Source: Deltaproteobacteria bacterium (GTDB lineage Bacteria > Lernaellota > Lernaellaia > JACKCT01). From it: a stretch of 64,000 bases of DNA. Of this stretch, positions 41,788 to 51,175 are shown piece by piece; positions within the stretch are counted from its first letter, which is position 1; each line of letters starts with the position of its first letter. A program made the translations under genes and the position numbers. The stretch is from assembly GCA_020845895.1 (NCBI GenBank), contig JADLEX010000036.1:27617-91616 (forward strand). The letters run 5' to 3'. The notes beneath the pieces are model-generated. The model ran no database searches. It saw only the letters and a program-made list of their open reading frames with translations, and was not told where the DNA came from.

Positions 41788-42714
41788 ATGACCGCGCCGA
41801 ACGAACCGGAGTGGACCTACAGGACTTCCCCTGCCGGCGGCGTCGTGACGGTGAACGGCCGCGAATTTCTCACCGATTATTCCGAGCGCATCGTGGAATT
41901 GCTCGTCGCGCGCAAAGGCGTCGCGCGCATGCCGCGCTATCTGCGGTATCGGTCCGAGCGCGCGGGAAAACTCGAACCGCTTTTCGCGCATCTGGAAAAA
42001 CTCGGGCGGCCCGTGTCGGTGCTCGAACCGGGATGCAGCGCGGGACATTTGTCCGAGGCGATCCTCGCGCACGGGTGCGTGGCGCGCCTCGTCAGTTTCG
42101 ATCCCGACGAAGGCATGATCGAGGTTTGCCGCGAAAAAAAGCGGCACTTCGGTTTCGACCGGTGGGATGTCGCGTGCGCGACCTCGCCGGCGTTCACGAC
42201 CGAGACCTTTGACGTCGTGCTCATGTCGGCCATGATGGAGCATGTGGATCCGGCGCTGCGCGGCGCTCTCGTGCGCGAGTGCTACGATCGGCTGAAGGTC
42301 GGCGGGCGTTTCGTGGTGCTCGAAAGCCAGAACCGGCACTGGCCGGTCGAGTATCACGTGATTCGGCTGCCGATTCCCTGGGCGCACTATCTGCCCGCGC
42401 GGTGGATCTGGCGGCTGTGCCGGGCGATGGGCCGCTATGACCGGAACTGGAGCTTCGAGGAATTTGCCAACCCGAATACGGGCTGGTGGGGGACGACGCT
42501 CGCGGAACTCCGACCGCACGGCGCGCGCGTTCGCGAGGTGACGAACGACTTCGGCTACGGGCCGCGCCGGTATCTGGACGAGTGGAAAAAACAGGGCGCG
42601 ATCGGCGCTCTCAAGATCGGGGTTTTTTCCGCGTGCGCGGCTCTGGCGCGGATTTTGGGCGTGTCGCCCACGGGCCTTTTGCCAGCGATTTATGTGGTCT
42701 ATGAGAAGGAGTGA
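41788..42714 (+). CDS. Class I SAM-dependent methyltransferase
   Basis: The 308-residue protein has SAM motif I VLEPGCSAGHLSEA, followed by SFDPDEGMIEVC and VVLMSAMMEHVDP, as in ubiE/COQ5-like methyltransferases. Trp-rich segments near the middle (IPWAHYLPARWIWRLC) could bind a hydrophobic or lipid substrate. The ATG at 41788 has AAGG upstream; a GTG one codon earlier is an alternative. Its stop overlaps the ribosome-binding region of the SpoIID-like gene. The methyl acceptor is unknown. Confidence 0.8.
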   Translation: MTAPNEPEWTYRTSPAGGVVTVNGREFLTDYSERIVELLVARKGVARMPRYLRYRSERAGKLEPLFAHLEKLGRPVSVLEPGCSAGHLSEAILAHGCVARLVSFDPDEGMIEVCREKKRHFGFDRWDVACATSPAFTTETFDVVLMSAMMEHVDPALRGALVRECYDRLKVGGRFVVLESQNRHWPVEYHVIRLPIPWAHYLPARWIWRLCRAMGRYDRNWSFEEFANPNTGWWGTTLAELRPHGARVREVTNDFGYGPRRYLDEWKKQGAIGALKIGVFSACAALARILGVSPTGLLPAIYVVYEKE

Positions 42715-42719
42715 TGGGG

Positions 42720-43475
42720 ATGAAAACCGGGTTGTGGCTGGGGCTGGCGGCGTTAATGTCCTTCGCGGCGATGACGATCGCGTGCGTGTCCGACGGCGGC
42801 GGCGATGACGACGACGACTTGGGCGGCGAAAATGTCGGCTGTCTGCCGGAGGAACTGACCGTACCCGAGACGATTCTGGTGGAGCGCGTCGCGCAGGGCA
42901 TCGTGCAGGAACTCGACTTCGAGGACTACGTGAAGGGCGTGCTGCCGCAGGAGATCGGCACGTCGTTTCCCTATGAAGCCATCAAGGCGCAAGCCATCGC
43001 CGCGCGCACCTACGCCCTACGCTGGGTGCTCGACGGCAAAGGGCCGATCTGCGACACGACCCTTTGCCAAGTGTACGGCGACGAGCGCTACGACGTCACC
43101 GACGCGGCCGCGGACGACACCGCCGGACAGGTGCTCGCCTACGACGACGACATCGTGCTCGCCGTGTTTCACGCGTCGAGCGGCGGACGCACCGAGAACG
43201 TGCAGGACGTGTGGGGCAGCACGCTGGATTATCTCGTCTCCGTATCCTGCCTGGAAAACGCGAACTGCACCGGCAACTGCGACGACTGGTATCCCGTCAA
43301 TCAAGCGCCTTGCACGCCCGGCGACGGGTCGTGCTGCTACGGGCGCGCCGGCCACGGCGTGGGGATGAGTCAGCGCGGCGCGCAGGCCATGGCGACCTGC
43401 GGCTACCTCTACAGCGAAATCCTCACGCACTACTACTCGGACGCGCAGGTGGGCGAGGATTGCGCGGGGGGGTGA
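42720..43475 (+). CDS. SpoIID/LytB domain lipoprotein
   Basis: The 251-residue product has a loose lipobox (AAMTIAC, Cys22) and a short Asp run (GGGDDDDD) after it. The SpoIID/LytB domain follows, with YVKGVLPQEIG, IKAQAIAARTYAL, and the C-terminal GHGVGMSQRGAQAMA. SpoIID-type proteins cleave glycan strands of peptidoglycan as lytic transglycosylases or enhance amidases. It is likely an envelope-located cell-wall enzyme. ATG at 42720 is preferred because AAGGAG lies eight bases upstream. The 3' end overlaps the convergent DedA gene by 53 bases. Confidence 0.87.
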   Translation: MKTGLWLGLAALMSFAAMTIACVSDGGGDDDDDLGGENVGCLPEELTVPETILVERVAQGIVQELDFEDYVKGVLPQEIGTSFPYEAIKAQAIAARTYALRWVLDGKGPICDTTLCQVYGDERYDVTDAAADDTAGQVLAYDDDIVLAVFHASSGGRTENVQDVWGSTLDYLVSVSCLENANCTGNCDDWYPVNQAPCTPGDGSCCYGRAGHGVGMSQRGAQAMATCGYLYSEILTHYYSDAQVGEDCAGG

Positions 43476-44169
43476 TGGTCAGTTGGGTCGAGCGCGCCGC
43501 GAACCGGCGCCTGAACCACACGGCCGCCGCGACGAAGAGGGCGAGCCCCGCGACGAGGGCCGCGATCGCGCCGCGCGAGACGATCGGCGAGTCGCCGGTC
43601 CACGACTTCATCATCACGACGATGGCCTGAACAGCGCCGATGACGATCGCGAGCCCCACCGCGTTGCCCACGAAATAGGCACCGGTTCGGATTTTCGTCG
43701 CGCCGATGATCCAGTTGAGCGGCGACGACAGGGCGAACGCGATGCGCAGGCCGATCATCCACCACACGCCGTGGCGCTCGAATCGATTGACATGAGGCGC
43801 GAGAAAACTGCTCGCAAGCCGCGGCTGCGCCCACTCGTTGAGCAGATATCGAAAGAGAAAAAACGTCCCGGTGGTTCCGGCGATGGACGTCAGCGTGGCC
43901 AAAGTGAAAGCCGCAAGGGGCGAATACACCAACGCGCCGACGATCACCATGATCAGGCCGGGAAGTTGCAGGAAGATGATGGCGAGCGAGACGGCGACGA
44001 ACGCAACCGGCCCCCACGGCTCGTGCGCCCACGCGTAAAGCGTGTCGTATTGCGCGCGGACCGACTCGATGGAAAAAAACTCGCGCACGCCCGGCACTAG
44101 GGCGGCCACGGCATAAATCGCCGCGAGCGCCGCGAAAACCGCGAGCTTGAACCCAAACCGTTTCGTCAT
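43423..44169 (-). CDS. TVP38/TMEM64 (DedA-like) membrane protein
   Basis: The 248-residue protein has about six hydrophobic segments and the family core (VAVSLAIIFLQLPGLIMVIV, GTTGTFFLFRYLL, RIAFALSSPLNWIIGATKI). DedA/TVP38 proteins are implicated in lipid scrambling and membrane homeostasis at the inner membrane. The 3' end, encoding a basic Pro-rich tail, overlaps the convergent SpoIID gene by 53 bases. The ATG at 44169 starts the first helix (MTKRFGF). Confidence 0.85.
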   Translation of the reverse strand: MTKRFGFKLAVFAALAAIYAVAALVPGVREFFSIESVRAQYDTLYAWAHEPWGPVAFVAVSLAIIFLQLPGLIMVIVGALVYSPLAAFTLATLTSIAGTTGTFFLFRYLLNEWAQPRLASSFLAPHVNRFERHGVWWMIGLRIAFALSSPLNWIIGATKIRTGAYFVGNAVGLAIVIGAVQAIVVMMKSWTGDSPIVSRGAIAALVAGLALFVAAAVWFRRRFAARSTQLTITPPRNPRPPARPSSSA

Positions 44170-44331
44170 GCGCCCAGTTTGCCGCGTCCGAATCCGGCCC
44201 GCAATGTTGCCGGTTTCGCTCTTGCCCGACCCGTGGCCGAACGATAAAGTGCGCCATTCGACCGCGTGCGGGAGCCGTTTCCGCCCGTCGCGCGTCACTT
44301 CTCGTTCATTCCGAATACATATGGGTGGGTG

Positions 44332-45306
44332 ATGACGGTACTGGTCACGGGGGCGAGCGGTCATATCGGCGCGAATCTGGTACGCAGTCTGCTCGAGCAG
44401 GGGCGGTCGGTTCGTGTGCTCATTCACGACGTGGACGAGGGGCTCGACGGCCTCGCGGTCGAGAAGGTGCGTGGCGATATCCGCGAACCGGCGAGCCTTT
44501 CGAAGGCCGCGGCCGACGCGGAGGTCGTCTATCACCTCGCGGCGCGCATCTCAATTGTCGGACCCGAGGGCGGGCTCGTTCACGCGGTGAATGTCGACGG
44601 CGTGCGCAACATCGTCGAGGCGTGCCTCGCCAACAAGGTCCGCAAGCTCGTGCATTTCAGCTCGATTCACGCCTTCGAGCAGTTTCCCTTCGACCAGCCG
44701 CTCGACGAGACGCGCTCGCTGGTGAAGGAGGGCGGTTACGCCTACGACCTCACCAAGGCGCTGGGGATCGCGGAGATCCGCAAGGGCGTGCAGAAGGGGC
44801 TGGACGCGACGATCGTCAACCCCGCCGGGGTAATCGGGCCGCACGACTACCGGCCCTCGCGCATGGGCGAAGTGTTTCTCGACTTCTATCACGGACGCAT
44901 GCCCGCCGCGGTGGACGGCGGATTCACCTGGGTGGACGTGCGCGACGTGGTGGCGGGTGCGCTCGCGGCCGAGACGCGCGGTCGGCCCGGCGAGGCGTAC
45001 CTGCTCTCGGGCTTCTATCACTCGGTGCTCGAACTCTCGCAGATGATCGGCCAGGTGACGGGCCGGAAGATGCCGACAATGGTGACGCCGATGTGGCTCG
45101 CGCGCGGCGTCGCGCCATTTGCGCTCTGGTACGCGCAGATCGCGAAGAAGACGCCGCTTTTCACCCCCGAGTCGCTCGGCGCGCTGCGCGCGAACAGAAA
45201 CGTGCGTCACGACAAGGCGAAAAACGAGCTGGGATTCAACCCCCGTCCGGTCATCGAAACCGTGCGCGACACGTTTACGTGGCTCAAGGAATCGGGCCGG
45301 ATCTGA
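44332..45306 (+). CDS. NAD-dependent epimerase/dehydratase (extended SDR)
   Basis: The 324-residue protein has the N-terminal Rossmann motif GASGHIGANLV, a downstream VYHLAARIS, and the catalytic Tyr-x-x-x-Lys in AYDLTKALG. The C-terminal DVVAGALAA and LGFNPRPVIETV are typical of the dihydroflavonol reductase/3-beta-hydroxysteroid dehydrogenase-like group. It probably oxidises or reduces a lipid or sugar alcohol using NAD(P). Eight bases separate it from the enoate reductase gene and SCP2 follows, so the operon may process a steroid- or isoprenoid-like substrate. The start lacks a strong ribosome site. Confidence 0.82.
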   Translation: MTVLVTGASGHIGANLVRSLLEQGRSVRVLIHDVDEGLDGLAVEKVRGDIREPASLSKAAADAEVVYHLAARISIVGPEGGLVHAVNVDGVRNIVEACLANKVRKLVHFSSIHAFEQFPFDQPLDETRSLVKEGGYAYDLTKALGIAEIRKGVQKGLDATIVNPAGVIGPHDYRPSRMGEVFLDFYHGRMPAAVDGGFTWVDVRDVVAGALAAETRGRPGEAYLLSGFYHSVLELSQMIGQVTGRKMPTMVTPMWLARGVAPFALWYAQIAKKTPLFTPESLGALRANRNVRHDKAKNELGFNPRPVIETVRDTFTWLKESGRI

Positions 45307-45314
45307 GGCGGCGC

Positions 45315-47267
45315 GTGACCACGGATTCCACTTCGATGCTACTGCGGCCCCTGACCGTCAAGGGCCACATCTTGCGCAACCGCATCGTGATGCCCGCGAT
45401 GGACACGAATTTCGGCGACGACGAAGGAAACATCAATCCGGAATCCTACGACTACTACGAGCTGCGCGCCCGTGGCGGCACGGGGATGATCATCGTCGAG
45501 GCCGCGTATTTCGTGAAACGCGGCGCGGGCACGGAGACGATGCTGAGTATCGACTCCGATGAGCGCATCCCCGAGTTCGTGCCGATCGTCGAGCGCATCG
45601 TCAAACACGGCGCGCTGCCGCTGCTGCAGATCTACCACGCGGGGTTGCAGTCGTCGTCATTCATGACGGGCGAAACCCCGCAGGCGCCTTCGCCGGTCAT
45701 GTTTGAGCTGTCGGGGGAGGTGCCCGAGGAACTGACGAACGACGAGATCCATGAACTCGTGACCGGCTACGCCGCCGCCGCCGAGCGCGCGCAAAAGGCG
45801 GGATTCGCCGGGTGCGAGATCCACGCCGGGCACGGATACCTGCTCAACCAGTTCCTGTCGAAGCTCACCAACCTGCGCGAGGACGAGTACGGCGCGCAGT
45901 CGATCGAAAATCGCGGCCGCATGCACGTCGAGGTGATGCGGGCGATCCGCGCTCGCTGCGGCGACGATTTCCTCGTGTGTTTCCGCATGAACGGCAACGA
46001 TTACCGCGAGGGCGGTGTGGCGCCCGACGACGCAGCGGCCGTCGCCGCGATGCTCGAAGCCGAGGGTGTGGACTTCATCCACATCACGGGCGGCACCTTC
46101 GATTCCCCCGGCTTTCCCACCGTGCCGTACATGAACTACCCCAAGGGGTGCTTCGTCGACGCGGCGTGGACGGTGAAGCAGGCGTTGAAAAAGACGCCGG
46201 TCATCGTCGTCGGGCGCATCAACACCGTGGAATACGCGGAAGAGGTGCTGCGTTCGGGCAAGGCGGATCTGGTGGCCATGGGCCGCGCCCTGATCGCCGA
46301 TCCGTCCATCGCGCGCAAGCTCGAGTCGGGGAAACCCGAGTCGATTCGCGTCTGCATCTCGTGCAACAACTGCGTGGACCGGATTCTGATCGAGCAGCGC
46401 GTTGATTGCGCGATCAACCCCGACATCGTTCGGGACGACGAGGATCTCGAACGGGCCGCGACGAAAAAGCGCGTGCTGGTCGTCGGCGCGGGACCGGCGG
46501 GCCTTGAGGCCGCGCGCGTGTGTCGCCTGCGCGGACACGACGCTCTGGTGGTCGAAAAGCGCGCCGAGATCGGCGGGCAACTCCACGAGGCCGCCGCCGC
46601 GCCGATGAAGGCCGAAATCCGAAACCTGATCCGCTTCCACGAGCAGATGGTGCGTGAACTGGGGATTGAGGTGCGCACCGGCGCGCCGTTTTCGCTCGAA
46701 ACGATCGACGAATGGCGGCCCGATGTCGTGCTGCTCGCGACGGGTTCCGTGCCCGTGCTGCCGCCCATCGCGGGACTCTACGATCACGACCACTACATCT
46801 ACGACGACGTGCTGCTCGGCCGGGCGTATCCCGTCGGCGAGCGCGTGGTGCTGATCGGCGGCGGCGCGGTGGGCATCGAGGTCGCGGAGGCGCTGGCGCA
46901 CATGGGCAAGCGCGTGACGATCGTCGAGATGCTCAAGAATCTCGCGGCGGACATCGAGGCGCTCGTGCGCAAGGAGGTCGTGCCGCTGATCGAGAATCAC
47001 CCGCTCGTCACGGTTCACAAGCGCACGAAGGTCACGCGCGTGTCGACCGGCGTGGTGACAACGCTCGCGGATGACGGCACGGTGTTGGACATTCCCTATG
47101 ACGACATCGTCGTCGCCACCGGGGTTGTGCCGCGCTGCGATGTGGACGTGGCGGTGTTGCGCGCTCGCGTGGGCGAGGTCCACAAGATCGGCGACTGCGG
47201 CAAGAAACGCGCGAGGAACATCCGCGAGGCGGTGCACGACGCGTATCGAACGGCCATTGGCATCTGA
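45315..47267 (+). CDS. Enoate reductase/old yellow enzyme family (FadH-like) NADH:flavin oxidoreductase
   Basis: The 650-residue protein has an N-terminal FMN-binding TIM barrel (RNRIVMPAMDTNF, HAGHGYLLNQFLSKLTN), an Fe-S site CISCNNC plus a Cys 12 residues later, and a C-terminal FAD/NAD(P) domain (VLVVGAGPAGLEAAR, VVLIGGGAVGIEVAEAL). This matches 2,4-dienoyl-CoA reductase/2-enoate reductase enzymes, which reduce activated C=C bonds. GTG at 45315 directly follows the epimerase gene; a longer open frame upstream is in another gene's shadow. The substrate is inferred only from the SCP2 and dehydrogenase neighbours to be a lipid-like molecule. Confidence 0.87.
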   Translation: MTTDSTSMLLRPLTVKGHILRNRIVMPAMDTNFGDDEGNINPESYDYYELRARGGTGMIIVEAAYFVKRGAGTETMLSIDSDERIPEFVPIVERIVKHGALPLLQIYHAGLQSSSFMTGETPQAPSPVMFELSGEVPEELTNDEIHELVTGYAAAAERAQKAGFAGCEIHAGHGYLLNQFLSKLTNLREDEYGAQSIENRGRMHVEVMRAIRARCGDDFLVCFRMNGNDYREGGVAPDDAAAVAAMLEAEGVDFIHITGGTFDSPGFPTVPYMNYPKGCFVDAAWTVKQALKKTPVIVVGRINTVEYAEEVLRSGKADLVAMGRALIADPSIARKLESGKPESIRVCISCNNCVDRILIEQRVDCAINPDIVRDDEDLERAATKKRVLVVGAGPAGLEAARVCRLRGHDALVVEKRAEIGGQLHEAAAAPMKAEIRNLIRFHEQMVRELGIEVRTGAPFSLETIDEWRPDVVLLATGSVPVLPPIAGLYDHDHYIYDDVLLGRAYPVGERVVLIGGGAVGIEVAEALAHMGKRVTIVEMLKNLAADIEALVRKEVVPLIENHPLVTVHKRTKVTRVSTGVVTTLADDGTVLDIPYDDIVVATGVVPRCDVDVAVLRARVGEVHKIGDCGKKRARNIREAVHDAYRTAIGI

Positions 47268-47285
47268 ACAGGGGAGGGGGCGACA

Positions 47286-47696
47286 ATGGCGGACCCGATG
47301 GAGAAAGCGCGAATCGTGAGCCGGATCGTGGACGAGGCGCTCTCGTTCGTGGACATTCCGGCATACATGACGCTGGTGTGCGAGCTGTGCAACGGAGACG
47401 AGAAGATCCGCAAGCAGACGGCGGACGACCGTGTCACGTTCCAGTTCCTCATCGAGGGCGGCAAGGATTTCTGGCTGAAGGTGGATTCGGGGAAATTCAC
47501 TTGCGGCGACGGCAAGCTCGACGCGCCGGAGATGGTGATCGGCATGGACGAGCGGACCTGCGCGGGCGTGTTCGGCAATCGCGTGAACGCAACGACCGCG
47601 TATCTGAACCGCGACATGTCGTTTCAGGGTTCACTCAAGCACGGGCTGAAATTCCGCAACATCTTCAAGTCGGTGAACAAGCTGCTGGGCGTCTGA
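47286..47696 (+). CDS. SCP2 sterol-binding domain protein
   Basis: The 136-residue protein has the SCP2-like core (VTFQFLIEGGKDFWLKVDSG, APEMVIGMDERTCAGV). Such proteins bind sterols, fatty acyl-CoA or other hydrophobic ligands. It follows the enoate reductase gene by 18 bases with a GGGGAGG ribosome site. With the dehydrogenase it suggests a short operon acting on a lipid substrate. Confidence 0.82.
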   Translation: MADPMEKARIVSRIVDEALSFVDIPAYMTLVCELCNGDEKIRKQTADDRVTFQFLIEGGKDFWLKVDSGKFTCGDGKLDAPEMVIGMDERTCAGVFGNRVNATTAYLNRDMSFQGSLKHGLKFRNIFKSVNKLLGV

Positions 47697-47721
47697 CGGT
47701 TTGGACGCGGAGGGAATCGCG

Positions 47722-48912
47722 GTGAAGCGACGTTGGGTTTGGTGTGTGGCGGCGATGTTCGTGCTCGCCGGGCTCGTCACGGCCTGCAATCCGGAAGAGG
47801 ACGAGGACGAGACCACGGCCGACGAGGCGATCGCCAAGGGTAAGGCGGCGCTCGAGATCGGCGACGGCGTGGGCGCGGCGAAGTATTTCCGCTACGCGCA
47901 GGCAAGCGACCTGTACAACCGCGATGCCGATTACGGCCTCGTCATGGCCAACCTGACGGCGATGGTAAACCTCGTGGACAGCATCGTCCCGCTCGCCCCG
48001 CTCTTCGAAGACGGGCAGCAGGTGAACGAGGGCCCGTCGGTCGCCGTGGGCGATCACCTGCAGAGCATCCTGGAAACCTCGGCCGTCGCGGATTTTCGCG
48101 CGAGCGACGAGGCGTTCGAACGATTGGAGCCCGTCCGCCCGCTGCGTTTCGACCTCGGTCGTTATCCGTGGACGCTCGGCGGTAGCGATCTGCTCGTGCT
48201 CGGGGGCGAGTTCGACCGCGCCGATCTCGACTTCTTCGGCGCGCTCACGTCGCTGGTGCTCGGCGTGCTCGACATCGTTGCGACGCACAACCTCGACCTC
48301 AACCTCGGCACGCTCACGCTGCCGTCATTCGACTTCGCCGAGGATCCCGCGGGCACGGTTGCGGGCCTGCGCGGCCTGCTCGGATCGCTGCTCGACGATC
48401 CGTACTTCGACGATTTTCTGATGATGGAAGAGGACGGCGCGGCGCGCATGCGGCAGGCGGGCGTGGAACTCGGTACCGCGTTCGATCGCCTCTACCGCAT
48501 GTTCAATGAACTCACGACCGAGACCGACGATCAGTCGAATGACGCGATCTGGTTTGCCGACGACAACGACGACGGGCGCTACACGCGCGGGAGCGATCGA
48601 GTATTTCTCGGCGAACTCGAAATCCGCGCCGAAACCGCCGACGCGCTGGCGGGACTGTTCCACAACCTGAGTCTCGCGTTGTGGGAAGGATCGAGCGCCG
48701 ATCCGAGCCCGCTCACCACCGAGCGGCTCTCGCCGGCGATGCTCAACGACCTGCTGGTGGCGTTGGGTGTGCTGGACGCACCCATTCTGCCCGACTGGAT
48801 CGGATTCGATATCGGGCAGGTTTTCAGCGATCCGCACCCGGCGGGACTGCGCGGTCTCGTTCAGACGCTCGTCGACATTCTCGCGGCGATCGAGGAGTCG
48901 ATTCAGAAGTAG
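47722..48912 (+). CDS. Lipoprotein of unknown function
   Basis: The 396-residue product has a lipoprotein signal (LAGLVTAC, Cys22), then an acidic stretch (NPEEDEDETT) and a mostly helical domain beginning with a TPR-like unit (AIAKGKAALEIGDGVGAAKYF). An EF-hand-like DDNDDGRYTRG piece occurs near residue 285. GTG at 47722 is preferred because GGAGGG lies seven bases upstream. The family is not recognised. It overlaps the convergent outer-membrane protein gene by ten bases. Confidence 0.75.
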   Translation: MKRRWVWCVAAMFVLAGLVTACNPEEDEDETTADEAIAKGKAALEIGDGVGAAKYFRYAQASDLYNRDADYGLVMANLTAMVNLVDSIVPLAPLFEDGQQVNEGPSVAVGDHLQSILETSAVADFRASDEAFERLEPVRPLRFDLGRYPWTLGGSDLLVLGGEFDRADLDFFGALTSLVLGVLDIVATHNLDLNLGTLTLPSFDFAEDPAGTVAGLRGLLGSLLDDPYFDDFLMMEEDGAARMRQAGVELGTAFDRLYRMFNELTTETDDQSNDAIWFADDNDDGRYTRGSDRVFLGELEIRAETADALAGLFHNLSLALWEGSSADPSPLTTERLSPAMLNDLLVALGVLDAPILPDWIGFDIGQVFSDPHPAGLRGLVQTLVDILAAIEESIQK

Positions 48913-50387
48913 GCTTTGGCGCGCGCAAAGGCGATGTGGTCGCCGAACGCGCCGAATTTGGTGTCCACGTCGCCGAAGACGAAAAACGTCCCGAGCTGAA
49001 ACTCCACCGAATCCGCGGGGTAGAAGAACACCTGCGGATATAGCACCCAGCTCTCGTCCTCGAGGCACACCCCGCCGAACACGCGCGTCTTCACCGTGTC
49101 GTTGAACAACGGTTTGTCGACGCCGGCGAAGGCGTAATCGGAGACGAGATCCGCCGTGTTGTCGGTCGGCAGCCCGCGGATGTATTGCGCGTTGATGTAC
49201 CACGCGCCGGGAAACGTGTAGTCGACACCGCTGACCGCCTTGACGAAGTTCTCGGCGAGCGGCTCGTCCCGCGCGATCACCATGCCGTCGCGAAAATCCT
49301 CGCCCGCGATCGACGAGAGCACCGCGTTGATGTCGGCGTGCGCGTCGAGAAAGTACTCAGTGTCGAATCGGTCCACCGGGATGAAATACGCGCCCTCGCC
49401 CCAGAAGCCGATGTCGATGCCGGGCACGCTCATGGCGAAATCCGCGCCGACGACGTGCTCGCGGGGAAACTCCTGCTCGACGTGAAGATCGACCTCGTCG
49501 ATGAGCTTCAGGCCCGTCGTGAGCGGCGAGACCTCCATCGTGATGTACCGCGGCACGCCGAAGTCGTCGTACACGTAGGCATAGCTCGCCGACATGTCCA
49601 CGAACCCCGCCGTGCCCGAGATCTTCGCCGCCGCGCTGGAGTGCGCCGTTGTACGGTTCGGGATTTTCGATGACACGGTGATCTCGCCGAGGCTCGCATC
49701 CTGAATGGCGCTGAGCATCAGCTCATCGAAAACGGCGTCGAGCCGCGCGTCGCCGGTGTCGATTTCAAACTCCGAGGCCATCGTGTCGAACTGCTTTTCG
49801 AAAATCGGGCGGATGTCGGTTTGCGGCAGCAGAGCGGGGTAGAACAGGGGCAGGAACACCGCGGAGATCGTCACCGGCCCCGCGTAGTACTGCGCGAGCA
49901 CCGAGGGCGTCGGCGTTTTCTTGCCGAACTGCAGCGGGTCGTGGAAGTCGTCGGGATTGAGGTTGTCGGTGGGGTTGAACTGGTCGCCCGTACCCCACGC
50001 GATGCGCTGCTTGCCGAGCTTGATGTCGAGGTTGCGCAGGCCGAGCCCCGTCACCATCAGGTACGCTTCGTCGAGTTCCAACCGCACGGGGTCGGTGATG
50101 ACGCGGTCCTGCTGATCGCCGATGTAAAAGGTACGGTCATCCTCGAGCCGCTCGTCAAAGCCGATCGCGTCGATCTGAAAACTGCCCAGCAGGCGCACCT
50201 TGGGCGAGGGCATGCCCTGCACGGTCATGCCGAACGTCATTTCGTTGTAGAGCCATCGGCTCTCGCCCTCGAGCGTGGCGCGCTGGTCGAACTCGGCGTA
50301 GCCGCGCAGCGTGTAGGTCTCGTCCGCGTGGACGGACGCCGCGCCGAGCATCGCCAGCACGGCCAACAGAATCGCGATGCGCGTCAT
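48903..50387 (-). CDS. Outer-membrane beta-barrel protein (DUF1302-like)
   Basis: The 494-residue product has a signal peptide (ILLAVLAMLGAASVHA) and alternating amphipathic strands throughout (LRNLDIKLGKQRIAWGTGDQF is typical of DUF1302-type barrels), ending in an aromatic residue (AKAYF) as outer-membrane proteins usually do. It is the third gene of an operon after an MMPL transporter and a LolA-like protein, with one base between. In comparable operons the barrel is thought to receive lipid or hydrophobic cargo from the other two. Confidence 0.83.
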   Translation of the reverse strand: MTRIAILLAVLAMLGAASVHADETYTLRGYAEFDQRATLEGESRWLYNEMTFGMTVQGMPSPKVRLLGSFQIDAIGFDERLEDDRTFYIGDQQDRVITDPVRLELDEAYLMVTGLGLRNLDIKLGKQRIAWGTGDQFNPTDNLNPDDFHDPLQFGKKTPTPSVLAQYYAGPVTISAVFLPLFYPALLPQTDIRPIFEKQFDTMASEFEIDTGDARLDAVFDELMLSAIQDASLGEITVSSKIPNRTTAHSSAAAKISGTAGFVDMSASYAYVYDDFGVPRYITMEVSPLTTGLKLIDEVDLHVEQEFPREHVVGADFAMSVPGIDIGFWGEGAYFIPVDRFDTEYFLDAHADINAVLSSIAGEDFRDGMVIARDEPLAENFVKAVSGVDYTFPGAWYINAQYIRGLPTDNTADLVSDYAFAGVDKPLFNDTVKTRVFGGVCLEDESWVLYPQVFFYPADSVEFQLGTFFVFGDVDTKFGAFGDHIAFARAKAYF

Positions 50388-50388
50388 G

Positions 50389-51141
50389 TCACTGGACCGG
50401 GCGTTTCAGATTGCGTTCGGAGAAGAAGTCGGGTTCGAGGGTCAAATCGATCTGGAGCCCGCTGTTTTCGAGCACCGTCTGATGGCCGGTCTTGATGTCG
50501 GTCATCGTGATCTTCGACATCGTCCAGTACTCGCCCTTCTTGCTTTGGTGCTTCGAGTAGTTCGCGCGCTCCTCGGTCTTCTGCGCCACGCCGCTGTTGT
50601 CGTGGTACACGATCTTGTCGATCGTGTGATTCTCTTTCTTCACCGTGAGCTGGAGCTTGGCGTAGCTGATGTCCGCCCCGGGTTTGCGCGTCAGCTCGAG
50701 AATCCAGTGCGTGGCCGTTTCGCTCTCGACCTTCGGCGTGAACTCATCCGCATAACGCAGGATCGCCATGTCTTCCTGCGAAAAGTCGGTGCCCATGAAG
50801 GTCTGATTGCGCACGTGCGAGGCGACGCGACGGACTTTTTTGTATTCCGGCAGGTAAACGAAGTTCGTCTTGGAGTCGGTCGAGAGCAGCGCGATGCCCA
50901 CGTCGCTCGCCGGTTTGGCGAATTTCACCATGCGGCTGTCGCCCTGCAGCCAGACCTTGATCTCGCGGACCTTGGCCGTGCCGTCGGAGGCCTTGACCGT
51001 CATCGTCGAGGTCATGTGCAGATTGCTGAAGTTGTTCAGATTCGCGTCGGTCTTCGCGAGGATTTCGGCCGCATCCTCCGCCCGCGCGAACGTCGGCAGC
51101 ACCAGCAGCGCCGCGATTGCCAGCAGAACCACTTTACGCAT
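50389..51141 (-). CDS. LolA-like outer-membrane lipoprotein-sorting family protein
   Basis: The 250-residue product has a signal peptide (VLLAIAALLVLPTFARA) and a LolA-like fold: TMTVKASDGTAKVREIKVWL, SRMVKFAKPASDVG, FVYLPEYKKVRRV, ILELTRKP. It is probably a periplasmic carrier of hydrophobic cargo. It sits between an MMPL transporter gene (35 bases upstream) and an outer-membrane barrel gene. ATG at 51141 has GGGGGAT upstream; an open frame before it lies in the intergenic and transporter region. Confidence 0.87.
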   Translation of the reverse strand: MRKVVLLAIAALLVLPTFARAEDAAEILAKTDANLNNFSNLHMTSTMTVKASDGTAKVREIKVWLQGDSRMVKFAKPASDVGIALLSTDSKTNFVYLPEYKKVRRVASHVRNQTFMGTDFSQEDMAILRYADEFTPKVESETATHWILELTRKPGADISYAKLQLTVKKENHTIDKIVYHDNSGVAQKTEERANYSKHQSKKGEYWTMSKITMTDIKTGHQTVLENSGLQIDLTLEPDFFSERNLKRPVQ

Positions 51142-51175
51142 CACATCCCCCGTAAAAATTCCCGTGAATTCCACA

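Noticed and set aside
44325..45314. Upstream extension of the enoate reductase frame
   Set aside because: It lies out of frame within the epimerase gene and has Arg-rich composition; GTG at 45315 fits the family's N-terminus.
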